This document shows, piece by piece, positions 49,703-62,501 of a DNA stretch of 64,000 bases. The translations under genes and the position numbers were made by a program. Position 1 is the first letter of the stretch. The number at the start of each line of letters is the position of its first letter. Source of the stretch: Blastomyces gilchristii SLH14081 (lineage: Eukaryota > Ascomycota > Eurotiomycetes > Onygenales > Ajellomycetaceae); NCBI RefSeq assembly GCF_000003855.2, contig NW_003101651.1, forward strand, positions 310,060 to 374,059. The letters are read 5' to 3'. Below the pieces are notes generated by a model. That model saw only the letters and a list, made by a program, of their open reading frames with translations, did no database searches and was not told the origin of the DNA.

Positions 49703-52262
49703 TTTTACAGAGATGGTGCCAGAAAGACAGTCGAGATTCCGCTGAGGGACGGTCACTAGGTATTAGGCATTTGGCCGGCTAACATCCATGGATATTAACT
49801 CTGGGGAATTTATATACTATGATCCCAATAATATAAAATCGTCTTCGTGCACAATACGTGGAGACTGATGTTCCAGGCTTCCTAGGAGCCGCGCCAAGAC
49901 TTCGTCAAATAAATATCCCGCGCGCAGTAGTTCTTGCTCAGGATGAATTGAGTAAAATCATATTCCTATTCTACTACGGACTACGGACTGGAGAACTTGA
50001 GCCTCTCTCCACCACCTTAGTTACACATGCACACACATACAAAAACAATATGTAGTTACCTCTCCCTCTCTCTTCCCCTTTTGTGCATCTGTATATTTCC
50101 CAGTTCTATAGATACTCGGCCCCACTAGGCGTCATTGGTGTTGGAGTACATACCTAAGTAGGTGGTTTTATTCCAATTATTGGGAATTCAAATGATGGCA
50201 GATCCTTCAAAGACATGCCAGGTGTGAGGCATACCACGGCATACCATACCAACGGGGAGATGATTTCTTTCCGCCCCTTGCAAATTTTCCGTAACCGCCA
50301 TCGCGATCGGCTTCTTCACTCATTTAGCGGATGATCGTCATTGTCGCCTTGTACAGTTACTGATCCACATCGCGACTCCAAGCATCATAAAACTCAATAT
50401 ATTGCGTCCATTCCCGTCATATTGCCTGTTGACTAGGCGAGTGGTGAGTGCATTCCATTCTGGTCGCAATCCGAATTGTTTCTTTTCTTTCGCCCTTCAC
50501 GGAGGCTCGTCAATATACCTATCTCGAGCGTGTACCACACCATTCGCCCCTCCTTACTCTGCTTCTATCTTAGCTTCGCGCTCTGCAACACCAAATAATG
50601 CACATTGTTGTTGTGTCACTGCTAGAACGTGCATGCTTTGGTGCTGCGGGGGGGTAGCCAACCGGCACTGCTAGGTCTGCTATGATCTTGTCATTCGCTT
50701 TCGCTTTCCCGCCTATCTCAATTCTCCCGGAAGAAACAACAATAGAAATCGAGTATGCTTCTGATTTGGGTGATCTGTAGGTAGAGTATCAACCCTCGTT
50801 CATGGAAGAGACAGACTTGGAAGCGGAAATTCAGAGCGAAATAATGAAATATTATCCCCCCTGCCCCTTTGACTAGTCAAACAGACCCTGTCGCCTTCAA
50901 AACGCGTTGCCCTTGTTATTATTTTCTGGTTTTCACCAAAATCAATATTCCCTGGTTGCTCTGAATCAGGGGGAGGGGTCAATTCCTGCGATTCCGATTG
51001 ATTGGTCAGCCACGGTCATCATCGTTGTCGATGTCCCATTTAGCTCCCAACGCTTAAACAAAGTAGTTAATGCGCAGCGAAAAGCAAAAATAACAATTAT
51101 TCCAGCGCTCTGCCCGCGCAAGGGAGAAACTCATGAAGCAGGTGTCAAGACCGAGAAAACAAAAATAGAATAAAAATAGTTTGTGGTGGTGGTGGCTGAT
51201 GCTGCCGCTGTGGCTGCTTTTCAGGACATGGCAGCCAGGCAGTTCCAACCATAGATCAAGAATAACTTACAGTCAGAGTCCCATTTCTTTGTTTGGTTCA
51301 TGCCATGCTCTATGCTTGCGTTCTCCGGAAAAATTCAAACGAGCCAGCCAGGGCAATACGAGAAGCTGAGCAGAGTTCTAGAAAGTTATAGGCAAATCAG
51401 CAGGAAATGGTAGTGACTAACCGGCTCACCCCCTAGAAGTCAGTTAGGCTTCTCAATTGGAAACCGCAGGCAGCTGAAGGCGGCCCCATGATGCGGTAAT
51501 GTGTAACTTGTACAGTAGATCTAACCACAGAGCAAGCCTGTATGTATACGGAGTATATACTGCGTAGGCTTTTATTGGTTTCGTTTCTCCTCTCTGCTCT
51601 TGTTGTTTCAGTTGCTATGATTAACTATTTTTATTATTTTTAGGTTTATTCCTGTTCCTGTTCTTTCTGTTGGCGAAGTCAATCCCAATCCAGGTTGGTG
51701 AAGTACCTAATAGCGGGGTTGAGACCCGGCTGCCACGGACCACGGTATGCAGCTGCAAACGTCTGCAATAATTACCCGCCCCCGTCCGTAACTAACGACA
51801 CTTCAAACCAACCATCCCCACCACGACTGCCACCGCTGCCACCACTACCACCAACCTCCATCCTTCCTCTCTCCTTCGGCCAGTCTATTATTGATTGTGC
51901 ATCCCCCCCCATCAGCCTGATGAGTCCATGGACATAGCGGGCTGGATAGTAGACCATGTCCACCATTCCATTGTCTGACAGATCCACTCTCACCGATAGC
52001 AACAATAGTTACGAGAAATAATACAATAATAATAGCCTTTGGCCGTCCGAGCAGGGTTGCTTCGAATTAGCCGTTCCCACGCGAACACAGATACAACCTT
52101 CCACAGCCCACGATCGAGAGGATAACCAGCCCATGTCAAAGACCCCAGCCCAGGAGTGGCTAGTAAATCTCACTTCCCGCTACGGCCAGGCAGCGTGACA
52201 AGCCAGGGAGGATTCTTCTTATTATTAAACCCCTTGGTCCCCTCCGTCCCTCTTTTGACGCC
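49703..52262. other. Intergenic region between divergent CHL1 and SKT5-like genes (2.6 kb)
   Basis: Both promoters and leaders lie here. C/T-rich and C-A-C-C-rich stretches before 52263 suggest a long leader for the SKT5-like gene. It contains an exact TACGGAGTA at 51547. No gene recognised. Confidence 0.45.
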
Positions 52263-54962
52263 ATGTCTGCCCACCAACAGTCCTCCAATCCTCATATGGG
52301 CGCCACGTTCTACCCAGGAAATGTTGATGCTTTCCAAATGCCAGAAGTGATCTCTCCAGCGCCTCAAAGGTAATATGACTTTGTTCCACAAAATAAGAAA
52401 TCAACAAAAAAGAGAATGAAGAAAAATTCATTCAAAAAACTATTCTTCCCCCCCCCCAAAAGGCTGAATATCATGCCTTCCAAAACCTAAACGGCCCCTC
52501 CTCTTAAAAGCTTCCGCGTCGACTTTTTTTTATCACCCCCCTCCCCTCGAATTTGTACTGACTAAATTTTGTTGCTGCTCTTATTAGGGTGATGCCAGAA
52601 GTCCCCGAAAACATGCAAGATAATCTCGCCCACCTTGAACAGGAAGCTTACGGCCCAAGCCGCTTGGCCAGCCAAAACGCTCAGTACGATTACCAACCAC
52701 CACAACATCAGCAATTTCCAAATCGAACGTCGTCGGTCCCAAATCAAGGCTATGCGCAGGATAGCCAGTCATATTCAGACTCTTATGGCCAGGATGCCTA
52801 CGGACAACCTCCGCAGTCCTTTAGCGAGACGCCCAATTTCTCTCCTTTCCCGGTTCTACGGAATCCCCCACCCAATGTCCCTCCAACCGATGATCAACGA
52901 GAAGCAAATTTGGAGAGTGGTCGCCTTGCAGTCCTCAGCTCAAATGACCCAGAAATGCAGCTCGCCTGGGCTCAGGATGCTCTCTCCTATGTCGAAGTCG
53001 CCATGCAAAATGAGATCCGCATGGCCGCCTTCCAGCCCCCTCGACCGCAAACACCACAGATTGAGCGCCAATTGAAAACAGACGCCATCAATGTCGTGTC
53101 CTTCCTGGCTGAGCAAAGTCACCCTAGAGCGTTGTTTATCAAGGCAATGTGGCTAGAATTTGGCAAATTCGGTTTCCGTGTTGACAAGAAGGAGGCTTTT
53201 CTCTGCTATTCTCAAGCTAGTGAGAAAGGGTATGCAAGGGCAGAATACCGCATGGGCATGCAGTTTGAGAATTCAGGCGAGCCTCACAAAGCGATTAAGC
53301 ACTATGAGCGTGGTGTCAGCCTTGGTGACTCTGCCTCGAACTACGTAAGAATGAACCAATTTGTGGAGTGGAGGGATTTGCAATATGGCGTATACGGAAA
53401 CTAACGTCTTTCTACAGAGGCTTGGAATGATGATCCTCCTGGGTCAACATGGACAACGCCAGGACTACGCTGTGGGCTTAGACCATATTCGATATGCCGC
53501 GCAAACATGCGACGAAAATGCGCCCCAGGGAGCCTACGTAAGTTTTACCTTTTGTTTCTATTCCAAAGCCCTTCCACTAACGGTTCCTTTTGCTTGATTT
53601 TTGTTTAGGTATACGGGATGCTACTGGCTCGTGAACTGCCACAGGTCGCTGTTCCAGACGAATATCTCCCGTATGATTTAAATGCTGCGAGGATTAACAT
53701 CGAAAAAGCAGCGTACCACGGGTTCGCAAAAGCTCAAGTGAAAATGGGAGCTGCGTACGAGCTCTGTCAACTGGGTTGTGACTTCAACCCTGCTTTATCT
53801 CTCCATTACAATGCCCTTGCCGCACGGCAAGGCGAACCTGAGGCTGAAATGGCAATCAGCAAATGGTTCCTATGCGGGCATGAGGGGCTTTTTGAGAAAA
53901 ATGACGAGATGGCGTATACATATGCAAAGCGGGCTGCCCAGAGTGGACTGGGAACCGCAGAATTCGCGCTTGGCTACTTCCATGAAATTGGAATATACGT
54001 TCCGGTAAACATCAAGGAAGCGCGGGTCTGGTATGCAAAGGCCGCGGCCAGTGGTAACAAAGATGCCAGCTCCCGGATCGACAGCATATCGCGTTCCAAA
54101 ACCCTATCGAGAAAAGACCACGAGCGTGTTGCCATTGCGCGTATTAAATCGCAGTATGCTTCCCATGGACGAGCTCAACGCTTTGCGGAACCCCAGACCG
54201 CGCAGCCTGTTCAACAAGATACCCTAGAAATGCCAGACCCATCACGCATGACCATTTCTAGCAGAGACTCCATGAACCAGAGACCAGTGTCGGCGGCGCC
54301 ATATCCAGACGGACCTAATCCCGGCTATGTCAACTCCCCGGGCCAGTACAGCCCGCGATCAAGCTCCGCATTCGGAATCAACCCGAACATCCGCCCCCAT
54401 TCCGCCAATCACATGCAAAACCGCGTTCCGGCCACCGGGGGATCCCCTTCGTTACACGCGCAAGGCCACCGACCACAGCCAGGCACTCCGAAATTGGATA
54501 TCGGCTACTCCGCGCCTCCAGAACCCTCCGGTGCCGACCGAAGAAGGCGCCTTCAACGTCCCGACCACCCACATAATAATGGGTCCATGCAGCCCATGGC
54601 ACCCGGCCACAGTGGTGTTCCACATCCAGACCCTCGGGGAAGTCGTGTGCCGTCATCCTCACACTCCTCATCAGGCGGCCACTATCCTTCTCGTGGTGAA
54701 TCGAAGCCGCAGATGACTTCCGCCCCTGCCTCATCGGCAGCCCGTCCTGGCCAGAAGCCCGCTCAGTCAGGCCAGCCCGCGCAGAAGCCAGTGGGCGGAC
54801 TCCCTGGCAAGGGACCTAAAACCTTCGAGGAGATGGGAGTGCCACAAGGCAAGGGTGATAGCGATTGTGTAAGTAGCCTAATCATAAAGAGATTGGTTTT
54901 TCTCCAATTGTCCCAGACCCTGAGGACTTAACTGACAATTCTTTTTGCAGATCGTGATGTGA
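52263..54962 (+). CDS. Chitin synthase activator, SKT5/Chs4-like (Sel1 repeats, CAAX)
   Basis: Five exons (52263–52369, 52588–53344, 53418–53537, 53609–54868, 54951–54962) give 751 residues. In yeast, Skt5/Chs4 activates the class IV chitin synthase Chs3 and tethers it at the bud neck. Here a Gln/Ser/Pro-rich N-terminus is followed by an array of Sel1-like helical repeats (~205–510; for example KAIKHYERGVSLGDSAS and EARVWYAKAAASGNKDAS), a Pro/Ser-rich basic tail, and a C-terminal CIVM CAAX box for prenylation. The CAAX is split: Cys ends exon 4 and a 12-nt final exon supplies Ile-Val-Met-stop. All five parts join in frame with good splice sites. Fungi have several SKT5 paralogues, and I cannot tell which one this is. 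Confidence 0.9.
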
Positions 54963-56742
54963 TGCTCAGCTCCCTCCCCTCCACTTAACTTAGACTTGAT
55001 ACCTCATTTACTTTTATTTGACCCATTGTTGTTTCTACTTTCAGTTTCTCATTTCCAAAGCCGGCACAGCGATATGGAGTTTCCCTTTCATTTCGTTTCT
55101 TTTTTAAAAAATAATCATTTACCCACCCCCCGATTCCCCCTCTTCTACCTCTTCCACTTCATCCCCCCGCTTTTCTCAGTGGCCTTCCTTCCATAGCGGC
55201 GACAAGATTTGTCGTTTAGTTTCCTCGATGGATAAAGGAGGCTACCCAACCTACACGTTTCTTCTGAACCGCTTATAAGGTCCTGCTCGCTAAACCCCGC
55301 CGGCAAGACAATCGTAACTATTTGATTCATTTGAATCTAAAATATTCTCCCGCCGCCCGCGCTATCTAAGCCTTGGCCTCTTAGTGCATGTTGCCGGCAA
55401 ACACCCCTTGTTCCGTTTCTTAAGTCTTTCCCCTGCCTCCTTCTCTCCCCCACAAAAACAAAAGAAATTTGACTTCCCTTTCATGTTTTTCTAAGCAAAT
55501 TGTTTTTAAGACTACCCGGGCCTTTGGTTCTGCTATGGATAATTGACATTCCATTTCAATCACCTTTTTTATTGCTATGCCATCTAGTTCCCGCGTGACT
55601 ACTTGCGGACAAGCAGGGAAATTATTTTCCATGAACTAACCGTTTTATACCGAAACGCTCTACAAAGAGAGAGAAAACACACGCCACTTCAATTAACTGC
55701 GCTGGACTGCTGGATAAATATTTTGGTTATTCTATTCGATGGATAGACCGGTTTGGTATTTTTTTTTAACTTTTCCCTGTCTACCCTACAGGCAAATCCC
55801 CTTTCTATGTCGTGTGCGCGCCTGTGTTTTGGGACTACTTGAATTTGTTTTCAGACAATGCCTATCTAGGTATATATATCCATTCCTATAAAACTTAGCA
55901 GGTTTCTTTTATTTATTTATTTATATTTCTTTCTTTCTTTTCCCTATGGTTTTCATTTCGTTTGCAACCTCTTCCTCATTCTCGCCTTTGAGTATCCAAT
56001 ACTATTTTGCTTGCCTTGCAAGCACAAGTAGCCGTGCTTAATCTAGGTGGTCCTCATATATTTCACTTTCTTTCTTCCTCTATAATATTAATGTAAGGAG
56101 AAAGCCAAGCAAACCAATATGTCTTTTCTAACTGTATATGTTCTTCTTTTTTCTACATACCTATATGCGTCAAATGTACGTATGTAGGTTGGTTTCCTTC
56201 AGTCCCCATATCCTCACTCATACCCACATTTCAGCAACAAACATCACCTGGCACGTGATACACTCCCTTTTCTTTGCCATTATGGCCATCGAGTAGGAAG
56301 AAGTTGGAGAGCCATCTTCATCTACAACTCCCATGTCTCCTTTGTCTTCTCCCCTTCTTCCCTTTACCTCGTGTCTCCCACATGCCAACTTGATATTGCG
56401 TGTAGTTCGCAGTGAACCACTGAAAACGAACACGCCCTGAGCAGTCTAAGTCCTCTTTCAGCCCCTGGAGATCGAAACTGGTTAACGTATGTCAATGCAA
56501 AACCAATCCCTAACACCTTTGTCCTCTTCTTCCCGCTACCCATTTGATAAATCCCGTGTCTCGCGCGCGTTCATGAGGTTGGGATAATGGGTACTATTTG
56601 TAACTCCTGGATATATGTCCTGCGCGCTATATTGCCAACCATCTCCGCATGCTGCTGACGCTCCCCCACGAGGCGGGTGGTTAAGATACGCCACACATAT
56701 ACGTACAGGCTCAGCAATACCGTCTTATCCCATCTCAGAAAC
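54963..56742. other. Intergenic region
   Basis: T/C-rich sequence, probably including a long 3' UTR of the SKT5-like gene. No gene recognised. Confidence 0.45.
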
Positions 56743-58066
56743 ATGGCGCCACGCAAAGAGAAAAGTGATAAAGAGAGTAAGGAAAAGGGAGAAGATGGTG
56801 AGTAAATCTATGTTGTCCTCTTCTTTCATTCTTCCTAGGTTCATCCTTCATGTATGCCATTAGCGCCTTAATGCTTACCTCCCTTTTCTCCCTTTTTCCT
56901 TCACACTATCACACCGAGGATGTACTTGAGATAATTAACGATGTTCAATAGGAGCAACGATGATTTTAGAGTACCTTCGTGAGTTCTTGTCTCTGGAGGC
57001 GCGAGGAGCAAGCAAAGATAGCATATTTCCTTTTAATTTGCCTTTCTGCGTGCGCTATTCTATTGCTCTCAGAGCTGGTTACATTTTTACGGCTTTCTAT
57101 TCGAGGTTGAAGTAAAAGCTAATATTGCTTGATGGTCGGGGTTGCTGTTATTGGATAGGTCAGCAGAAGTAGGTGTACATACATGCCTCCCTTCCCCATT
57201 GTCCATTGACCCTTTTACCATTTTCCGCTATGAAAGTAAACGGGCTGACACTCGATCGATAGTCGGCCTTATTCAGTGAGTGGACACGAAACTAGCTGTT
57301 ATTTGGTCTGCTTTTCTAACCTTGATGGCAACCCTAAGGCGATCGACATCACTGCCAATTTGCACAACAAGGTGAGCAAAGGTATTGTCTAGTCCTATCG
57401 GGATAATCCGTGTAATTTTGTATTGGGATAGGGACTTAATTTTGTTAACTGGGAATAATCTTGGTGGGAATAGCATATACCGTCAAGGCATTGAAAGAGA
57501 TGCACGAGCGGAAGGAAATCGAAGCACGTGTTGCTGGTATGTCCATATATGTAATTCATATGTTGAAAAGAAGACCTTTTGAGTTTTCTTGGAAGTTAAT
57601 ATCCCTTCCCCTTCCAGGCAAACAAATCGTCTACCACGCCCTCCAAGACGGCCCCTCAGACTCCACCCCAGCACAACTTTCCGCACTTGACAGCGAACTA
57701 ACCAACCTTCGCGCACAAATCGCCTCAACAAAACAATACGAGAAAGCCCTCCGTGCGGAACTGGCAGCCCTCAGCGCACGTGTACCTACAGACGAACTAC
57801 GAGAAATCGTATGCAGGCTGGACCGGGAAAAGGAAGAGGTATTAGGTCGTCTTGCGCCGTTGAGGGATGGGAGGGTTGCGACGAGAGTGCTTTCAGTGGA
57901 AGAGCAAGAGAGAGTAGATGGGGAGTGGAGGATGTGGAAGGGCAGGGCTGTGGGGAGGAAGAGGATTTGTAGGGAGGTGTGGGAGAGGTGTTCGGAGGTG
58001 CTGCCAGAAGGGATTAAGAAAAGCGAGGAATTGTGGGAGACTCTGGGACTGGAGGGGAGGTTGTAA
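56743..58066 (+). CDS. HOP2: Homologous-pairing protein 2 (Hop2/TBPIP)
   Basis: Seven exons (56743–56797, 56952–56978, 57159–57168, 57263–57275, 57339–57381, 57474–57536, 57618–58066) give 219 residues, the usual Hop2 size. With Mnd1, Hop2 helps Dmc1/Rad51 pair homologous chromosomes in meiosis. The N-terminal winged helix reads ATMILEYLRQQNRPYS then AIDITANLHNKVSK and VKALKEMHERKEIEARVAGK. A leucine-rich coiled coil follows (LDSELTNLRAQIASTKQYEK, ~95–165), then a conserved C-terminal helical region (WRMWKGRAVGRKRICREVW). Exons 2, 3 and 4 are only 27, 10 and 13 nt. Each has GT/AG borders and together they restore exactly the conserved winged-helix sequence, which is why I trust them. No frameshift or stop, so the gene appears functional. 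Confidence 0.9.
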
Positions 58067-59035
58067 AGGACGGGGCGCGTGAATCATAGCAGCGCCAGGT
58101 GCTATATATCTACGGTATTGTGGAGAGAGCCGTTCCAGCAGCTTATCTGGCCGAGAGCTGGCTGGCCACATAGCATATATATTCCATGTCAAGTTCAATA
58201 CGGATGGATTGGGCGGATAACCACACGGCTAGACCCTGTAATAGACTTCATCTTTTAAAGCTACTTCCCATTCCTGGGATTTGGGCTCGTGTGTCTTCAA
58301 TTGTGTCTAATCGTGTTTTGACGCCATACCACCCACCACCGCAGCTGACTTACACCCGGCGGGATCATGTGCGAGAGAACAGGCAAGGGGAAGAGTGAAG
58401 AGCTGATCAGATGGACTGTACTCGTGGCGGAGGGATGACTGGATTGTGCGGTTTGTATGAAGATGCATCTCGCCGTGCCTACATATATCCTCCGTATTTA
58501 CCGAGTACGCTGCGTACTGTTGGTTAAATAAGTTAATTGTAGTTATGTAGTTCAATAGTTACAGTAAAAGCTCAATTCCACGTCCTCAAATAGCGCAACA
58601 ACCAGCGCAGCATCATTTGAGTAGTTATATCTCTGCTGCTCTTCCGTTCTGCATACGGGAATGAATTCCCTTCTCCATCCATCTCTGTCTGCTCTAAGAC
58701 GCTCTACGGGTGTCTTACACACAGCTGGGGGCGTTTGCGTTGGCCATCCACAGCCTAACGAAGTTAACTTATAAGTTAAATAATATATGTACCCCACCAT
58801 CGCCAATCTCCAACCCAAACCTTGGGCAAAGCCTAAGCAATAAATCTCTGCCTCCAAAACACCCCCCAAAAAAAGAGAGAGAAAACCTTTCGCCGTTTTC
58901 TCGCTTTTTCGCCTTCGTCTGCCACTTCACCGTCCAACTCCTATTTCGACCCCCACGACTGCAGCCTCCTCTTCCCTCCTGCCTACCGCTGGTCTTCTGC
59001 AGCTCGTCCTCATTCTCCGCCCCATCCGAAGTGCC
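58067..59035. other. Intergenic; promoter region of the CCCH gene
   Basis: No gene seen. The last 250 bases are C/T-rich, compatible with a leader for the downstream gene. Confidence 0.45.
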
Positions 59036-59090
59036 ATGCAGCAGCACCCTCAGCAGCATCAGCATCAGCATCAGCATCAGCAACCGCCGC

Positions 59091-59122
<32 letters not shown>

Positions 59123-59131
59123 AAACAACCT
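59036..59131 (+). repeat. CAG/CAT and CAA coding repeat (His-Gln then poly-Gln)
   Basis: Alternating CAGCAT units are followed by about eleven CAA codons, inside the first exon of the CCCH gene. Likely length-variable between strains. Confidence 0.85.
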
Positions 59132-61271
59132 CTACATCCCCACCCACGAGACCAGCTACTATACCCGCTATCTCACCCCCCAGACGGCGGCGCTCCTCCT
59201 CCTCGCCCGTCGCAGTCTCGAATGGCAAACGACCTACGAAACCAAGTCCCACTACCCGTACCGTCGGGTCCTCCAGCACATATGCATAACGGCCATGTCC
59301 GCAATATGTCAGGTCTCCCGCCTTTCGACCTAGCCCGCAGTCCTCCGAGTGCAACCAGCAAGAGTACATTTCGCCCTATATCATTCCCTTTTTCCCATAT
59401 TCTATTGTTGGTTTTAGCATTTATGGCCTGGCTAATGCATCTCGCACTCAGATACGAAACATGTCCCTTGCAAATTCTTCCGGCAAGGAGCCTGTCAAGC
59501 TGGCCCCGCCTGTCCTTTCCTCCACTCTACAGATTCCACCGTTGATTCCGCCCCATGCAAATATTTCACAAAGGTATTTCCACCTATGCGCCTATCTGCT
59601 TTGTACAGTGCAAGATAAAAAAATAACAAAAAAATTCTAATGCGTGGAATATAGGGAAACTGCAAATTTGGTGCAAAGTGCGCACTAGCGCATATCCTGC
59701 CCGACGGGCGGCGCGTTAACAGACCAAACCTACCTATGGGAATGAGTGGCGGCCATCTCAATCTAGGTGGCCGTGTCAACCCTACCCCCTACCACACCCA
59801 AGACTCAGCCCTTGCAAATTCCCTACTCTCTCAACAACAACGGGTAAATGGTCACCCCTCGCGATACTCCTACCCGTACCCGGGCCAGGAAGAGATATAT
59901 GGCCAACCACAGCAAGGACCTGGTCAATACGATGGTGGTATCCCAACAATAGATGCAGGCCTCGTGTCTGATACAGGTTCCAAGTACGGCTCCCCCATCG
60001 AAGAACCGAGACTCCCAATGTCGCCAATTGGCCGTACAGCTCTCGATGCACCTCTGCCCGCCTCTTTTGATAGCCAGGGGATATCATACATGGCGCGACA
60101 TGGCCCTGTGGCAGCTTCTCTTCCCTCCAAATTCGGCCTCGATCTATCCTCTCCCCCTTCTCAGCGGGCGGGTCCCCCTTCAGACATCGTTCGCAATCTT
60201 CACGATACTGCATTTGGATTGGATTCGCGGAAGCCATCAAACCTCGGCTCCTCGCCACCCGTCTTCCATGACGAGGGATCGGCCCCCCGACTGATGCATT
60301 CGCGACGTGTGGCAAGACCCAAGATCCTCTCAGCAAGTCTCCCGCGCCCAACCGCCTTGAGTGACTGGGATGATAGCTTCACTCTGGAAGAGGACTACCT
60401 ACCGACAAACCTCCATGACGACGTGCTGACCCCGCAGGAGAGGATGAGACGACTGTCACGGACGGAGCAGGACAACAGCAGCAGCAGCAGGGATTTCAGT
60501 GGCCTGGGCATGCCCGGAACAGGGTCCAGCAAAGTGGGGTCGCCACTAGCATCCAGTCCATCACGATTCGGTGCAATATTCGCCAAACAGCGACAGAGGA
60601 AGGAGGAGGAAGGACAGGCCGTCGGCCTAGGACACGTTGGTTCTCCGCTTCGCGAATCCTCTCTGAATTTCCACGCCGCGAGCCCAAATCCCAATCTACG
60701 CCCCATCGGCAGCCGTCCCAGCTCTGGAGACGTCTCTCCCTTCATCGCCAGCCCTTCCCGCCAACCTTCCATGTCCATGATCTCGCAACAACTCAGCAGC
60801 ACTTCACTACATCCCAGCTCAGCCCGGCATGGCTCTTCAGCTGGTGTTGGTGGCAGCGGCTTTGGCGCTGGCTCTGGGCGTCTCGACCGCACCGTTTCTT
60901 CCCCCATCAGCACGAGCAGGATCGACGAAGAACAAAGCGATCTTGTGTTTTCCATGGAAGAAGAGGAAAATAATAAGCGGAATAGCGTCGTTTGGAGTTC
61001 GAATACTAATACTAATAATAACAACAATGATAGTAATACCAGCGCCACCGGTGGGAATAATAGTGGTAATATCAATAATAAGCCTTCGACGACTAAGGCG
61101 ACGGATGATGCCTCAACGGCGCCTGGTGGAACAGGAGTCCAGTCACAACGGCAGCAAAAGGAGAACACGGCCACCGCGACGGCAATACAGGGTCAAAAGG
61201 AGAGTGGTGGTGCGAAAGGGAAGACACTTCTAAAGGAAATGGAGTCGCTCTATGGTGGGGGGCGGGCGTAA
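59036..61271 (+). CDS. CCCH zinc-finger protein, Lee1/Cps3-like
   Basis: Three exons (59036–59363, 59452–59573, 59655–61271) give 688 residues. Two tandem C-x7-C-x5-C-x3-H fingers occur at residues 116–134 (CKFFRQGACQAGPACPFLH) and 145–163 (CKYFTKGNCKFGAKCALAH). Intron 2 splits the second finger between Lys and Gly. This arrangement matches yeast Lee1 and fission yeast Cps3, which probably bind RNA but are poorly understood. The N-terminus begins with His-Gln and poly-Gln repeats, and the long C-terminal part is Ser/Pro-rich and disordered with an Asn-rich tract (from NTNTNNNNNDSN). The start at 59036 is the first ATG in frame; starting at 59222 (MANDLRNQ) would remove the repeat tract. The stop codon runs straight into a 25-bp A tract. 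Confidence 0.87.
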
Positions 61272-61294
61272 AAAAAAAAAAAAAAAAAAAAAAA
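61270..61294 (+). repeat. Poly(A) tract overlapping a stop codon
   Basis: The TAA of the CCCH gene continues directly into an A run. Confidence 0.95.
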
Positions 61295-62501
61295 TTGGGT
61301 TCCATCTTATGTTTCCTTTCTTAATTTATCACACACCTCATTCTCGTCTTGATTTTTGTTTCCTGGTCTTTTATATATCTTATATATCTTATTATTATCA
61401 TCATTATTATTATTCTAACCTTCGCTGTTTTCCCATTCAATATTTATAATTTCAAACTGTTCTCATTCTTGAAAGTTTGTTTTATATATATATCCACATC
61501 TGCCTCCCTCCTTCACTTCCGCTTGATTTCCTTTCCTTGTTTCTCTTACCATTTGTCGTTTTTCTATATATTATATCACACTTATCTATCTCAAGCCTTT
61601 ACTCCTATTCTACTGCCATTTCATTCCCCATTGTATCTAAAACTGGAAGAAAAAATTGGAAAAATGGGTCAGAAAAACGGAAGCTACATTCAAGATTGAC
61701 CAGGAGTCATGTCTTCGCAGAAGAGCTCTCTCTTACACTCCCATACAAACTCCCTTTCTTTCAACTTTATACCCTTTATCTCACAATATGTCTCGCCATA
61801 TATATTCATTCACCACATGCCCCTGAGCACCCCTGAACCTCCCTGAGTATTTATTCGCGAAACCTCTCTCTGCATGTTGTCTTTATTTACAGACATACAT
61901 GCACATACATGCACACATTGAGCTCTGCATTGATGTACATGTACATGTATGTGTTTAGTTGTTATTCTCAACACTCAATATTTTAGGCACCATCAATCCC
62001 CTGGCCATTCAGCTGTTCAAGTGATATATATTCATAGATTCATCAAACTAATGCGAAGCCCTCTTCCCTGTGTTGAGATTTTCATCTTCATGTTTTCCAT
62101 TATCATTCAGAGAAGGAAACGAATTGGTAACTTGAAGAAGCGGTGGGATGGGGGGTAGGCAACCCTATACAGGTTACACTATGCTTCAACTTAACCCTAG
62201 AAGCTAAATTCCTATTCGTTAACTTTCAATCTTGGTTTCCATTTCTATTTCCTTATCTACCTAGATATGTTATACAAGAATAAGAAAATAAGCCCCCCGC
62301 TCCAAAGCCGAAGCCCAGCTAAAAGCCAAATAGCCGGAAGTTTAGAAAATTCAAATAATAAAAAGATACAAATAGAAGAAATACAGTCAGAAAGATAAAA
62401 CAACCGGGGTGCGAAATCACTAAGACAAGAACCATATGACATCGTACACATACGAGAGCCCTTCCCTTTCAAAGAGAGAGCTGACATCATAAATCACACG
62501 T
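61295..62501. other. Intergenic between convergent genes
   Basis: Very T-rich, then A-rich near 62280–62400. These are 3' UTRs of two convergent genes; no gene seen. Confidence 0.5.

Noticed and set aside
51650..51730. Frame reading GEVNPNPG, again 2A-like
   Set aside because: Stops at once and has no element around it; chance similarity.
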